Shown in pieces: positions 27,631 through 37,991 of a DNA stretch of 64,000 nt (position 1 is its first letter; each line of letters opens with the position of its first letter). Location of the stretch: contig CAKOVH010000007.1 of the NCBI GenBank assembly GCA_934121885.1, positions 1 through 64,000 of the forward strand, read 5' to 3'. Origin of the DNA: an uncultured Clostridia bacterium (GTDB lineage Bacteria; Bacillota; Clostridia; TANB77; CAG-508). The notes beneath the pieces were generated by a model. That model made no database searches. It had not been told where the DNA came from and worked only from the letters and a program-made list of their open reading frames with translations. The position numbers and the translations under genes were made by a program.

Positions 27631-28251
27631 TTATTCTTTCCTTTTCAATTTATTTTTAAGTACATTATCTAATATCTCTTTTTTTATATTTCCTTTTTGT
27701 ATTTCAAATAGTAACATTGAGATATATTGTTCTCCTAATAAACTGTCTATTTCATCATCTGTGAAATTGCATGTATTATTTGCCACTAAATTTGCTATGC
27801 CATTTACATATAACCACATCCTTAAGTGAAATCTTTTTGCTTCTTCTTTTGATAGTCCTGTTTGATTAGATATAGTTTCATGTATTCTTTCAGATGACCC
27901 AGTTAAATCTATAAAGCATAGTGCTTCTTCATTAAATTCACTATTGAATAATAACTTAAATAGTATTGGTTCATCTTTAGCAAATTTAATGTAATTTCTT
28001 CCTATATCTTTGTATGCTGGCTTATCATAATTGCTTTTTAGCATTGCAGTATCAAATATTTTAGAAATTTCTATTAATGCATCATTTTTCATTTCATCCA
28101 TATTAGAATAAATATAGAATATTGGCTGTGTTGAACAGCCTAATTGCTTGGCTACTCTTCTAGCATTTAAATTTTGTAATCCTTCTTTTCTAATTATTTC
28201 TACACTTGCATTTACTATATCTTCCTTACTTATTTTTCTTATTGCCGGCAC
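27631..28251 (-). CDS. TetR family transcriptional regulator
   Basis: 206 residues. The N-terminal helix-turn-helix covers about residues 9-55 (SKEDIVNASVEIIRKEGLQN, VAKQLGCSTQPIFYIYSNMD). The C-terminal part is a ligand-binding helical domain (WHG-like). It heads the ABC operon. A 16-bp perfect palindrome lies 32 bp upstream of its start and is the probable operator, giving autoregulation. Confidence 0.9.
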   Translation of the reverse strand: MPAIRKISKEDIVNASVEIIRKEGLQNLNARRVAKQLGCSTQPIFYIYSNMDEMKNDALIEISKIFDTAMLKSNYDKPAYKDIGRNYIKFAKDEPILFKLLFNSEFNEEALCFIDLTGSSERIHETISNQTGLSKEEAKRFHLRMWLYVNGIANLVANNTCNFTDDEIDSLLGEQYISMLLFEIQKGNIKKEILDNVLKNKLKRKE

Positions 28252-28283
28252 AATAGCACCTCCTTTTGATAACGCTTGTTATT

Positions 28284-28299
28284 TATAACATATGTTATA
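28284..28299. promoter_or_regulatory. probable TetR-family operator palindrome
   Basis: TATAACATATGTTATA is a perfect 16-bp inverted repeat just upstream of the tetR gene. Confidence 0.65.
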
Positions 28300-28382
28300 T
28301 ATATGTATAATATTTTTTTCTTTTTGTAAATACTAAAGCCCAAAAAAATACCATATTATATAAAGCTTTTCTATCTAAATAT

Positions 28383-29177
28383 CTAAGTTCCTGTACTTCT
28401 ATATTTATCTAGTGCTAGATTCCATAATTTAACTGCTATTACCCATAAAACAATAGCTATTATTGGAGACAAATAAATCATATATTTATTTATTCCTAAA
28501 TATGCAATTGTTGGATAATACGCAACAAATGCAAATGGCACAATAACTGTAATTATGATTCTAATAAACTTATTGTATATTGTTATTGGGTATTCCGTAA
28601 ATGTATACATTCTATAAAAAGACCATATTACTTCATTAGAGCGATATGTCCAAAATGATGATATACTAAAAATCGTATTTATTGCACCTATTATAAAAGC
28701 ACCCACTATACTAAAAAATATTACTTTTATAACTAAAAATATTGTTATTGGAATTGAGAGTTTAGTAAACATGAAAAATGTTATTCCAAGTCCTATAAAT
28801 ATATCTGCTAATGAAACAAATTCTCTAGAAGCTCCTATTATTGATATTAATGGATGGACAGGTCTTAAAAGTATTTTGTCGAAATCTCCATTCTTTATGT
28901 ATTTTGGTCCAATATCATATAATCCATCAAAACAATATCCGGCAATCCCTATTGGGATTCTGGTAACACCGTATAATAAAAGTATCTGGTTAAGATTCCA
29001 TCCAGCAATGTTTTCTGTTTGGTTAAACACTACAAATATAAATATTAAACTTACGAGCTGTACTACTGACTGAGAAAGTATTCCAACAATACAGTCTATT
29101 CTATATATAAGTATTTCCTTCAAAGATACCTTCAAAAACGATAAATATAAATCTATATTATATAACGCCTTTTTCAT
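28383..29177 (-). CDS. ABC-2 family permease (DUF990 type)
   Basis: 264 residues from the ATG at 29177; the ribosome binding site GGAGG lies inside the last codons of the upstream gene. Six hydrophobic helices. KNGDFDKILLRPVHPL is the DUF990 signature (gene products often annotated as viologen exporter permeases). It pairs with the next permease and the ATPase upstream in a three-gene operon. Confidence 0.87.
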   Translation of the reverse strand: MKKALYNIDLYLSFLKVSLKEILIYRIDCIVGILSQSVVQLVSLIFIFVVFNQTENIAGWNLNQILLLYGVTRIPIGIAGYCFDGLYDIGPKYIKNGDFDKILLRPVHPLISIIGASREFVSLADIFIGLGITFFMFTKLSIPITIFLVIKVIFFSIVGAFIIGAINTIFSISSFWTYRSNEVIWSFYRMYTFTEYPITIYNKFIRIIITVIVPFAFVAYYPTIAYLGINKYMIYLSPIIAIVLWVIAVKLWNLALDKYRSTGT

Positions 29178-29178
29178 T

Positions 29179-29970
29179 TTATCCTCCATTAATTGTTAAT
29201 TTTTTTATAGAATGATTGAAAAATAATTTAGCAATAATATATAAAATAAATACCCATAATATCTGTTTTATTATTACAAATATTATTTCACTATACTCTA
29301 CTTGTCCAAGCCATATATTAATTGGTGTATATATTAATTCCTTAAATGGCAAAATTCTTGATAAATTTTGAAACCATATTGGAAATAAACTAATTGGAGC
29401 AATAATTCCAGAAAAAATTTTTATTATTGCTCTTCTAAAAATTTTAATTCCCCATATTGAATTTGTATAAAATCCTATTGTTCCCACTATCATTTGCATG
29501 AAAAAATTAATTGGTATTCCAAGTATTATTACAATTATACATAAGATAAAATCTAAAAAATTGGCTGGTAATGATAATTTCCAAAATATTGAGCATATTA
29601 CAAAAGTGGTAATACCTATTACAGTAGCAAATCCTACTTCTCCTAGATTAATTCCAAAATAATAATTAAAATATGAAATTGGATTTAACAATTCTTTGTT
29701 TATTTGTCCGTTCCTAATAGAATGTGCCATCATTCCATTTATCCCCCATGTTGCTATTGAACTGAACGATATAGCTAAAATATAATACGTTACCATTTGC
29801 GCCAATGAAAATCCACTAGTATTCTCTGTATTGGCATATATAGCTTGCCATACAAATATATATACAATGACTTCAACAATTCTGTTTAATGTAAATAAAT
29901 AAAAATTTGATTTATAAATATTATAATCTCTAAACTGCATTTTAGCGAGTGCTAACATTGTTCTTAACAT
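29179..29970 (-). CDS. ABC-2 family permease (DUF990 type)
   Basis: 263 residues with six helices and the sequence IRNGQINKELLNPISYF, the equivalent of the conserved R-G-hydrophobic-LLxP motif. The start overlaps the ATPase stop by 7 nt. Partner of the preceding permease in a heterodimeric exporter. Confidence 0.87.
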   Translation of the reverse strand: MLRTMLALAKMQFRDYNIYKSNFYLFTLNRIVEVIVYIFVWQAIYANTENTSGFSLAQMVTYYILAISFSSIATWGINGMMAHSIRNGQINKELLNPISYFNYYFGINLGEVGFATVIGITTFVICSIFWKLSLPANFLDFILCIIVIILGIPINFFMQMIVGTIGFYTNSIWGIKIFRRAIIKIFSGIIAPISLFPIWFQNLSRILPFKELIYTPINIWLGQVEYSEIIFVIIKQILWVFILYIIAKLFFNHSIKKLTINGG

Positions 29971-30965
29971 TTCGTATGCGCTCCTTTATATATTTCTTTT
30001 AAAATATCTTCTAATTCTTCCTCTTTCATATGAATGTCCTCAATTTTGCAATTGTTAGACATCTCATCAATTACTTTCATAATTGTTGTTTCTTCATGAT
30101 TAAATTTTATTTTTACTTTATTTTCTGTTTCATCTATTATTTCAAAATTATTTATATTCTCTATATCTTTAAAGTCTTTTAATTTATCTTTAACAGAAAT
30201 TTCTGCTGTAACATATTTTCCATAGCTGTCTTTAAATTTCTGTTTGTCACCATCATATATAATTTCACCTTTATCTAATAGAATAATTCTATTACATACA
30301 TCTTCTATATCTTTTAAATCATGTGTTGTAAGTATTACTGTTGCTTTCTTTTCTTTATTAATATCTTTAATAAACTTTCTTATTTTTTCTTTTACCAATA
30401 CATCCAAACCAATTGTTGGTTCATCTAGATATACCACCTTTGGATTATGTAAAAAAGTAGCAGCAATCTCACATCTCATTTTTTGACCTAAACTTAAATT
30501 TTTTACTTGTTTATCTAGTAAATCATCCAGTTCTAATATCTCTGTAAACTTTTTTAAATTTTCCTTATATTCATCTTCCGGAATCCTATACATTTTCTTT
30601 ATTAAATCAAATGATTCAATAACTGGTAAGTCCCACCATAATTGAGTTTTCTGTCCAAAAACAGCGCCTATATTTTTATTGTTTTGTATTCTTTTTTCGT
30701 TTGGTACTATCCCATTAACAATAACTTTACCAGATGTCGGTGTTAAAAGTCCTGTAAGCATTTTTATAGTCGTTGACTTACCAGCACCATTCTCACCAAT
30801 ATATCCAACTAGTTCACCTTCATTTATACTAAAGCTTATTCCCTTTACCGCTTTAAGAATTTTATATTTTGGTTTTATTAAGTGTTTAAGATATCCCTTT
30901 ATTCCCTTTTCTTTTTCTATTATTTTATATTCCTTTACTAAATTATTTACTTCTATAAATGCCAT
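29964..30965 (-). CDS. ABC transporter ATP-binding protein (viologen-exporter type)
   Basis: 333 residues from the ATG at 30965 (GGAGG 6 nt upstream). Walker A GENGAGKST, the motif GAVFGQKTQLWWDLP that marks this subfamily, signature LSLGQKMRCEIAATFLH, Walker B VVYLDEPTIGLD and TTHDLKD, then a C-terminal regulatory domain of about 80 residues. In this subfamily the ATPase works with two DUF990 permeases, which follow here. Confidence 0.92.
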   Translation of the reverse strand: MAFIEVNNLVKEYKIIEKEKGIKGYLKHLIKPKYKILKAVKGISFSINEGELVGYIGENGAGKSTTIKMLTGLLTPTSGKVIVNGIVPNEKRIQNNKNIGAVFGQKTQLWWDLPVIESFDLIKKMYRIPEDEYKENLKKFTEILELDDLLDKQVKNLSLGQKMRCEIAATFLHNPKVVYLDEPTIGLDVLVKEKIRKFIKDINKEKKATVILTTHDLKDIEDVCNRIILLDKGEIIYDGDKQKFKDSYGKYVTAEISVKDKLKDFKDIENINNFEIIDETENKVKIKFNHEETTIMKVIDEMSNNCKIEDIHMKEEELEDILKEIYKGAHTKC

Positions 30966-31083
30966 ATTTTCCTCCAATTAATTTACTTATGCAATTATAC
31001 TATATATTTTAAAATAATAATAGAACATTGTCGAAAAATTATATTTTGTGTAATAAAAGTATATAATTCTAATATATCCAATT

Positions 31084-31132
31084 AAAAAGACACATTTGTA
31101 TTCATTTTTGAATTTCAAATGTGCCTTTTTTA
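31084..31132. terminator. bidirectional intrinsic terminator
   Basis: AAAAAGACACATTTG and CAAATGTGCCTTTTTT pair around an AT-rich loop, between the HAD gene end and the ABC operon start. Confidence 0.8.
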
Positions 31133-31142
31133 GTTAAAATTA

Positions 31143-31844
31143 TTATATTATCATTTTTATCAAATCAGAAACACTATCTACTTGCCCTATTGCTAAATTT
31201 TTAATTTCATTAATCGATTCTTTCATTCCATATCCATTAAATTCTTTTATCATATCAATATCACTATATCCATCACCAACTGTGTAAACATTGTTTTTAT
31301 CAATATTATTCAAATTCATTATTTCATATATTACAAGTGCTTTATTAATTTTGTTTGAGATAATCTCAATAGAATTATTGTTTACATAGTATGCTTTTAA
31401 ATAATTACCAAACCTTTCATTAACTAGTTCTAATATACTAAATGCATATTCCTTTGACATATATTTAACATTAATTTTTGTTAAATTTTGATGCTCAAAT
31501 TCAACTCGGCTTTCTATTCCACTGCAACAAAAATATTTAATACTTTTATCTAAATTTAACAAATCTTTTAATTCAGATATAATACTATTTTCAAACATTT
31601 TGTTCATTAACACATTATTTTTATTATCGATAATTGTAGCTCCATGGTTTAAAATTGCATAGTCAAAATAGAAATTATATTCTTCTTGTTTTTTATAAAA
31701 ATCCAAATAGCTCCTGCCAGTTGCAATAACAAATATGTTTTTAGGATTCTTTTTAAATTCATTTACATATTTCTTATTATTTTCAATATCCTCATCACTA
31801 ATATAAAATGTTTGATCATAATCACTTACAAGCATCTTGTTCAT
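31143..31844 (-). CDS. HAD superfamily hydrolase, Cof type
   Basis: 233 residues. Motif I SDYDQTFY (DxDxT), motif II ATGRS, then a C2-type cap, and motif IV VGDGYSDIDMI. It is a cytoplasmic phosphatase of the Cof/YidA group, which act on sugar phosphates or cofactors; it is a little shorter than typical members (about 270). Substrate unknown. Preceded by AAGGAG. Confidence 0.85.
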   Translation of the reverse strand: MNKMLVSDYDQTFYISDEDIENNKKYVNEFKKNPKNIFVIATGRSYLDFYKKQEEYNFYFDYAILNHGATIIDNKNNVLMNKMFENSIISELKDLLNLDKSIKYFCCSGIESRVEFEHQNLTKINVKYMSKEYAFSILELVNERFGNYLKAYYVNNNSIEIISNKINKALVIYEIMNLNNIDKNNVYTVGDGYSDIDMIKEFNGYGMKESINEIKNLAIGQVDSVSDLIKMII

Positions 31845-31912
31845 ATTATTACTCCTTATTAACTACATTAATAAAACAAGCAAATAAGAGCTATCTTACT
31901 TGCTTGCAATTT

Positions 31913-33532
31913 TTAGAAGTGTTTTCCTCTTCTTCTTTTCTCTGCTAATTCATTATCGTCTAGAGAATATAATTCATCTATTTTTCTACTTCTTTCTTTA
32001 TCTTTTTCAGTTCTTTCCTCTTGTTCTTCATTTTTATGTTTTCTTAATGACTTTGGTAATTCGTCTTCTTCTAAATCTTTTTGCTTAACACTTGATTTTT
32101 TTTCTTCTTTATAATCAATTTCTTCATCATCATTATCTTTTCTCATTTTTACAATTGTTACAACAATGGCAATTAATACAACTGCTCCTAATACACCCAT
32201 ACCAATTTTCTTATATAAATCACTATCATTCTTAGATTCAGCTACAACTGCTTCTGTAATATTTACATTAATTTGGTATGTTGCTGTTTCTGTATCACTT
32301 TCCTTTACTAATATAGTAATTACATTATTTCCAACTGCTAAATTTGTATTTCCCATAATTTCTACAGTTGCTTTTTCTTTATTTGCTGTTGCTGTTATAT
32401 TTAATTCTGAAAGATTTTTATTTTCCATATCAACTGTATATAAATATGTATTTGCATCAAAATCAGGGTTTAATTTTACTCCCTCAATTAATAGTTCTTT
32501 TAATCCTACTTGATCCTTTTTTTCTTTAGTTACTGCTATTTTATATGTTCTAACTGTTTCGTCTTCTGCAGTTACTTTTATTGTAATTGTATTTTCACCT
32601 ATTTTTAAATTCTTATTTCCTTCAACTAAAACCTCTGCTTTACTATCTTCTGTTTCTGCTTTTATTTCAACCTCGTCTACATCACTTCCAATAGTCATAG
32701 CATATTCTGTTGTGTTTGCACTAAACTTTGGACTTATACTAGAAGGTGTAACAACTAAAGATTTTAAGTTTTTATTGCTTGATTTTGTGTTTTCATCTTT
32801 TTTATTATCGCTGTTTGTATTATCGTTTTTCTTATCATCAGTTGTTTTATTTTCTGTACTTGTTGTAGTAGGTTTCGTTTTTGTTAAATATGCACTTGAA
32901 ACATAAGCTGTTTTTCCGTTATATGTAACTTTACTCCATGTTATTCCATTAACAGCCTTTGTAGCAACTCCTGTTCTTTTTAAGCTTTCATTTTTACTTA
33001 AAATTCCACGTACACTACTACTTGTGCTATAGCTTGACCTTACATTAACACCATCATTTGTGCAATATACTGTTTCATTTACACTTGAAAAGCTTGGTGC
33101 TGTTTCTGTTGGCGTTGTTGTTGATGGTTTTGTGTTAGTAGTTGATTTTGCTTTTATTGTAACACTAAAACTTTTGCTTCCAGTAACGGCTTTTGTATCA
33201 TCATCCAAGTCTGTCATATCAGTTGCTTTTGCAGTTATTGTAGCAGTTCCAGCTTTGTTAGCTTTAAATGTTATTGTAGCACTTGCATTTTCCAAAAACT
33301 CTGAACTTGAACCACTACTAACAGAAACATTTGAATTGCTACTGCTTACTGAGTACATTCCAGCTGCATTATTTGCTTTTACTGTAACTGTAAAAGTATC
33401 ACCAACTGTTACTGATGTTTTAGAAATACTTGCATCAAATGATGCTGCATTACTTGTTGTATTAAATAGAAATAAACAAGCTATTGTAAATATACAACCA
33501 AATATAAATTTTATTATTTTACTATTATTCAT
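31913..33532 (-). CDS. membrane-anchored surface protein: Ig/cohesin-like, SH3b, two cadherin-like domains
   Basis: 539 residues. A signal peptide (about 1-29) is followed by an Ig- or cohesin-like beta domain (about 30-128: TSVTVGDTFTVTVKANN, KAGTATITAKATD), an SH3b domain (about 155-220: GVNVRSSYSTSSSVRGIL), a Thr/Asn/Lys linker, two cadherin-like beta-sandwich repeats (about 255-335 and 340-425), one helix (about 442-463) and a charged cytoplasmic tail. It would face the wall with its SH3b domain. It is 27 bp downstream of the glucosaminidase gene, so the two are likely made together. Confidence 0.8.
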   Translation of the reverse strand: MNNSKIIKFIFGCIFTIACLFLFNTTSNAASFDASISKTSVTVGDTFTVTVKANNAAGMYSVSSSNSNVSVSSGSSSEFLENASATITFKANKAGTATITAKATDMTDLDDDTKAVTGSKSFSVTIKAKSTTNTKPSTTTPTETAPSFSSVNETVYCTNDGVNVRSSYSTSSSVRGILSKNESLKRTGVATKAVNGITWSKVTYNGKTAYVSSAYLTKTKPTTTSTENKTTDDKKNDNTNSDNKKDENTKSSNKNLKSLVVTPSSISPKFSANTTEYAMTIGSDVDEVEIKAETEDSKAEVLVEGNKNLKIGENTITIKVTAEDETVRTYKIAVTKEKKDQVGLKELLIEGVKLNPDFDANTYLYTVDMENKNLSELNITATANKEKATVEIMGNTNLAVGNNVITILVKESDTETATYQINVNITEAVVAESKNDSDLYKKIGMGVLGAVVLIAIVVTIVKMRKDNDDEEIDYKEEKKSSVKQKDLEEDELPKSLRKHKNEEQEERTEKDKERSRKIDELYSLDDNELAEKRRRGKHF

Positions 33533-33559
33533 TTTTTTCCTCTCAATCTACTTTATCCT

Positions 33560-35749
33560 TTAAAGTGTTATTGAAGCTTTGCTTCTAAGATAATTTTTTA
33601 TTCTAACATAATCTGCTGATGTTACAGTTCCATCTCCTGTTGGATCAGCTGCAAATTTTTGATTTTCATCTAATTGTACTGTTCCTCTAAGATAATTTTT
33701 TATTCTAACATAATCTGCTGATGTTACTACTCCATCTCCATTTGCATCACCAATTTTTCTAACAATATATGTTGAACCATTTGCTTTAATTGTATAACCA
33801 GTTCCAATGTTACCTGATTTTACTTCTTTTCCACTTCCATCTAGTACAACTGCATCTTTATTAACAGCAAGTATATTTTCAATTGTCGTTTTAGGTTCAC
33901 ATATAATATTCATTCCACTTGTTTTGAAACCTTGTCCTTTTATTTCTACATCATTAGTTGTAACTAAAATTATATAATCCTTATTTGCCTCTCCTCTTGC
34001 AATATATCCTTCTATACCATCATCTGTAATAACCTTATCCCAAATGTAACCATTCTTTTCTTCTACATTTTTCTGTGTTCTTGTTAAATAATCTCCTAAG
34101 GATACATACTTAAATACTTTTTGATCTGTTCCTGGTTTTTCTCGTACAGCTAAACTACTTGCCACAACTTTTACAATTTCTTTACCACCAATTTCTGAAT
34201 TTCCATCTGTAGATTCTTGTAAATATCTTGCAACTATATATCCTTGTCTACCATCTGATAGGGTTATTCTTGTCCAGTTTTCTCCATCAATATTCTTATA
34301 TTTATCTTTCTCAATTAATGTAACTCTTTGTCCAACGGTTAAAGTTGTAATTACTGTTGTTCCAGAGGTTCCCGGTCCATTTCTAACATTTCCAGGTTCA
34401 ATTGCTACCCCTCTAACATTACAATTTTTTATATCGTCAAGTAGCTTTATTCCTGTAGATATTATATATCCTTTTTTTCCATCATCTAATACTACTTTAT
34501 CCCATTTGTAACCATTAGTTAATGTATTTCCTATTTCTATTCTTAGAATTTTTTGGTCTTTTTTTAGTGTTGCAACTTCACTTGCTTTTACATCTTTTGA
34601 AGATCTTACAACTATTTTTTCATCTGTTACTTGTATGTTTTGTGTAACAATTGATTGTGAACCTGGTTGTTCACATTTTGTAGCTGGCATATTTTCGTAT
34701 ATTGGAATAATAAAATTAAACTTTTGACTTAATTTTGAATCAATACTTCTATATGTTTTTAGAATTGTTTGTCCTTCACTTTTTGCTGCTGATACATTTT
34801 GCATGTATTGGTGCCAATATAATGAACCATCACTATTATCAACATCAAACTTTTGTAAATATAGTGTTGATTGTCCATCATTTATATATTCTTCTGCAAC
34901 AAACTTTGCTCCACCTTTAATTGATTTTTCAGGATCTGTCCATCCTTGTGATTTAGCATGTGTTAAAGCATTTTTTATAATTGTGCTACTTCCATTACCA
35001 TATGCATTTATATTAAAGAAATTATAATATCCTTTGTAACCTGTGTATGTACCATTTGCTGTAGATGATGCACTTTTACCTGCTCCCTGTTCTTGTCTAA
35101 TTCTTGCTGCTAAATGGTATGCACTAATGTTGTTTTCTTTTGCTGCATCTAGAATTACTTTCGCATATGACTTATTTAATGTTGCTGTTTTTCCTTCAGT
35201 ATTTGTATATGTAATTTTGCTACCTTGCATATAATAGCAATCTGATAAAATTTTGTTTATTCCTTCTTCTGTATAAACTCCATCTACCCATTTTAAATTT
35301 TCAAATTGAAATAAGTAATCTTCATATAACGAATTTCTTGGGTCCATATAATACGAAACTGTTGCCTCAGATGCACATTTCCAGCTACCATTATCATATT
35401 TTGTGCTATTGCAACTTGAGCAAACCCACTCTCCTGTTTTTGAACCATCTATTAAATTTCTTCCATGTGTTGCTGTTGTTTCATTTTTTATTACTTGATT
35501 CCAATCTAGTCCTGTATATAAAAGTGTAAATGTCCAGGTTGGATGAGCTTTTTTTAGTGTTTCAATTAATTCATTATATCCAGGATATTTCTTTGAATCA
35601 ATAGATGTACTATCTTTATAATTTATCGTATATTGTGCTGCTTGCACATAATTTATAAACATTCCAAATATAAAACTTAGTATAATACATATATACATTA
35701 GTTTAATGATAATCGATTTGAATCGTGTTAAAATGTTTTTTGGTAACAT
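33560..35749 (-). CDS. secreted glucosaminidase with SH3b domains and C-terminal dockerin
   Basis: 729 residues from the ATG at 35749, which has GGAGGA 5 nt upstream; an ATG five codons earlier lies in front of that site and is rejected. After a signal or membrane helix (about 10-38) come the glucosaminidase domain (about 55-330: YMDPRNSLYEDYLFQFE, HLAARIRQEQGAGK, GYYNFFNINAYG), three SH3b domains (about 365-590) and a type I dockerin (two repeats: GDANGDGVVTSADYVRIKNY and a near copy ending the protein). The enzyme cuts the glycan strands of peptidoglycan. The dockerin should bind a cohesin; the neighbour at 31913 has a cohesin-like domain. Confidence 0.88.
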   Translation of the reverse strand: MLPKNILTRFKSIIIKLMYICIILSFIFGMFINYVQAAQYTINYKDSTSIDSKKYPGYNELIETLKKAHPTWTFTLLYTGLDWNQVIKNETTATHGRNLIDGSKTGEWVCSSCNSTKYDNGSWKCASEATVSYYMDPRNSLYEDYLFQFENLKWVDGVYTEEGINKILSDCYYMQGSKITYTNTEGKTATLNKSYAKVILDAAKENNISAYHLAARIRQEQGAGKSASSTANGTYTGYKGYYNFFNINAYGNGSSTIIKNALTHAKSQGWTDPEKSIKGGAKFVAEEYINDGQSTLYLQKFDVDNSDGSLYWHQYMQNVSAAKSEGQTILKTYRSIDSKLSQKFNFIIPIYENMPATKCEQPGSQSIVTQNIQVTDEKIVVRSSKDVKASEVATLKKDQKILRIEIGNTLTNGYKWDKVVLDDGKKGYIISTGIKLLDDIKNCNVRGVAIEPGNVRNGPGTSGTTVITTLTVGQRVTLIEKDKYKNIDGENWTRITLSDGRQGYIVARYLQESTDGNSEIGGKEIVKVVASSLAVREKPGTDQKVFKYVSLGDYLTRTQKNVEEKNGYIWDKVITDDGIEGYIARGEANKDYIILVTTNDVEIKGQGFKTSGMNIICEPKTTIENILAVNKDAVVLDGSGKEVKSGNIGTGYTIKANGSTYIVRKIGDANGDGVVTSADYVRIKNYLRGTVQLDENQKFAADPTGDGTVTSADYVRIKNYLRSKASITL

Positions 35750-35887
35750 TTTATTCCTCCTCATTTGTTATATATTCTTACAAGGAAATTATATCATTTA
35801 TGACTTTTTCCGTCAATAAATTACAGCATTTTTTTGCTGGCAATATGTGGGTAAAATGCGATTAACATTTTTTCTAATTAAAATTTA

Positions 35888-35916
35888 GTGACATTTTTTA
35901 CGATATATGATACAAT
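35888..35916 (+). promoter_or_regulatory. tyrS promoter
   Basis: GTGACA and TACAAT with a 17-bp spacer. Transcription would start near 35923 and give a leader of about 45 nt, too short for a T-box; I see no T-box signature. Confidence 0.6.
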
Positions 35917-35968
35917 AAATGCCAAAGTTCACTTTGAACAGACGAATAAAATAAGGGAGTTGAATTTT

Positions 35969-37177
35969 ATGGCAAAAATATTTGATGAATTAATGGAAAG
36001 AGGATATGTTGAGCAAATTACTCATGAAGAATTAAAAGATACTTTAAACAATGAGCATATCCCATTTTATATAGGTTTTGATCCTACAGCTGATAGCTTA
36101 CACGTTGGACATTTCGTTTCAATGATGGTTGCATCACATATGCAAAAGGCTGGTCATAAACCTATTATACTAATCGGTGGCGGTACTGCTACAATTGGAG
36201 ATCCTTCTGGTAAAACAGATATGAGAAGAATGATGTCTAGAGAAGAAATAAATCATAATGTGGAATGTTTCAAAAAACAATTATCAAAATTTTTAAGTTT
36301 TGAAGGTGAAAATGCTGCAATTATTGTTAATAATGGTGATTGGTTATTAGATTTAAACTTTGTTAATTTTATGAGAAATATTGGTTCTCTTTTCTCTGTT
36401 AATAAAATGCTTGCTGCAGAATGCTATAAACAAAGAATGGAAAAAGGTTTAACATTTTTTGAATTAGGATATATGCTAATGCAGTCTTATGACTTTTTAC
36501 ATTTATATGAAACATATGGATGTAAACTAGAAATGGGTGGAAATGATCAATGGTCTAACATTTTAGGTGGAGTTGACTTAATTAGAAGAGTGGGTCATTC
36601 AGATTCATATGGTTTAACATTTAAACTTCTTACAACAAAAGAAGGTAAAAAAATGGGTAAAACTGAAAAAGGTGCTTTATGGTTAGATGCTGAAAAAACT
36701 TCTCCATACGAGTTTTATCAATATTGGAGAAATATTGCAGATGATGATGTAAGAAATGTTTTATGCTTACTTACATTCTTGCCTATGGATGAAATTAATC
36801 GTTTATGTTCTTTAAAAGATGAACAAATAAATGAAGCTAAAAAGATCGCTGCATTTGAAATTACAAAATTAATTCATGGTGAAGAAGAAGCAAGAAAAGC
36901 TGAACAAGCTTCTCAAGCTTTATTTGAAGGAACAGGAAATATTGAAAGTATGCCTACTACAAAGGTAGATGAAAATATTTCAATTATAGATGCAATTATT
37001 CAAACAGGAATTGCTCCATCTAAAGGTCAAGCTAGAACTTTAATTGAGCAAGGTGGTATTTCTTTAAATGATATTAAAATATCTGATACTCACTATGTTT
37101 TAAGTTCTAACGATTTCAAAGATGGTTATGCTATACTAAAAAAAGGTAAAAAAATATATCACAAATTAGAAAAATAA
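35969..37177 (+). CDS. tyrS: tyrosyl-tRNA synthetase
   Basis: 402 residues. I chose the ATG at 35969 (GGGAG 9 nt upstream); a longer frame from 35888 would overlap the promoter. Class I signatures HVGHF and KMGKT, the tyrosine pocket ([31 protein letters not shown]) and a C-terminal S4 domain ([20 protein letters not shown]) are present. The KMGKT form and the total length match the TyrZ-like clade. It charges tRNA-Tyr in the cytoplasm. Single-gene transcript ending at a shared terminator. Confidence 0.96.
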   Translation: MAKIFDELMERGYVEQITHEELKDTLNNEHIPFYIGFDPTADSLHVGHFVSMMVASHMQKAGHKPIILIGGGTATIGDPSGKTDMRRMMSREEINHNVECFKKQLSKFLSFEGENAAIIVNNGDWLLDLNFVNFMRNIGSLFSVNKMLAAECYKQRMEKGLTFFELGYMLMQSYDFLHLYETYGCKLEMGGNDQWSNILGGVDLIRRVGHSDSYGLTFKLLTTKEGKKMGKTEKGALWLDAEKTSPYEFYQYWRNIADDDVRNVLCLLTFLPMDEINRLCSLKDEQINEAKKIAAFEITKLIHGEEEARKAEQASQALFEGTGNIESMPTTKVDENISIIDAIIQTGIAPSKGQARTLIEQGGISLNDIKISDTHYVLSSNDFKDGYAILKKGKKIYHKLEK

Positions 37178-37183
37178 TATTGT

Positions 37184-37225
37184 AAAAGAAGTTCGAAAGT
37201 ATAATATTCCTTTCGAACTTCTTTT
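37184..37225. terminator. bidirectional terminator between tyrS and tagH
   Basis: AAAAGAAGTTCGAAAG and CTTTCGAACTTCTTTT form a perfect 16-bp stem with T tracts on both sides. It serves both convergent transcripts. Confidence 0.9.
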
Positions 37226-37226
37226 A

Positions 37227-37970
37227 TTATTTATTCTTTTTAAATGTTTCTTCATATTTTTCAATTGTATCATTAATTTCACCATCAAAAATTAATTTTC
37301 CATCTTTCATTAATAATCCTCTGTTACAAAACTCTTTTGCAACTCCAGTAGCATGCGTTACAAATAAAAGTGTAACATCTTCTCTGTTTACTATTTCATT
37401 TACCTTTTTTATACATTTATTTTTAAACTCTTCGTCTCCTACACTTAACGCTTCATCTACAATTAGTATTTCTGGACGAATATTAACATTTATCGAAAAT
37501 CCAAGTCTTGCCTTCATTCCACTTGAATACGTTCTTACTGGTTGATCTATATATTCAGATATTCCAGCAAATTTAACAATTTCTGGTTCAAGTTCTTTTA
37601 TCTCGTCATCTTTTAATCCAAGAAGTTGTCCTTTTAAATAAATATTTTCTCTTCCAGAAAATTCAGGATCAAATCCTGATGTAAGTTCAAGTAATGCACT
37701 TACTCTTCCCTTTACTTTTATATTTCCACTTGTAGGAAAGCATACTCCTGTAATCATTTTTAGTATTGTCGATTTTCCTGCTCCATTTTTTCCAAAAAGT
37801 GCAACTGCTTCTCCTCTTTTTATTTTGAACGACACATCATTTACAGCTTTTTTTTCTTTAAATTTTATTTTCTTGCAGAAAGTATATAGTAATCTTCTTT
37901 TATCATTTTTAAATAGTTTATACATTTTTGTAACATGATCAAACTCAATTACAACTTCATCTTTATCCAT
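37227..37970 (-). CDS. tagH: teichoic acid export ATP-binding protein TagH-like
   Basis: 247 residues. Walker A GKNGAGKST, signature TYSSGMKARLGFSI, Walker B ILIVDEALSVGDEEF and FVTHATG. The YSSGM signature and DEALSVGD are hallmarks of ABC transporters for wall teichoic acid and O-antigen. It follows tagG by 21 bp. It lacks the C-terminal extension of Bacillus TagH, so it is a minimal version. Confidence 0.92.
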   Translation of the reverse strand: MDKDEVVIEFDHVTKMYKLFKNDKRRLLYTFCKKIKFKEKKAVNDVSFKIKRGEAVALFGKNGAGKSTILKMITGVCFPTSGNIKVKGRVSALLELTSGFDPEFSGRENIYLKGQLLGLKDDEIKELEPEIVKFAGISEYIDQPVRTYSSGMKARLGFSINVNIRPEILIVDEALSVGDEEFKNKCIKKVNEIVNREDVTLLFVTHATGVAKEFCNRGLLMKDGKLIFDGEINDTIEKYEETFKKNK

Positions 37971-37991
37971 TTTTATTTACTTTCCTTCCTT

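Noticed and set aside
35888..35968. tyrS start at 35888
   Set aside because: The region holds the promoter; GGGAG precedes the ATG at 35969.
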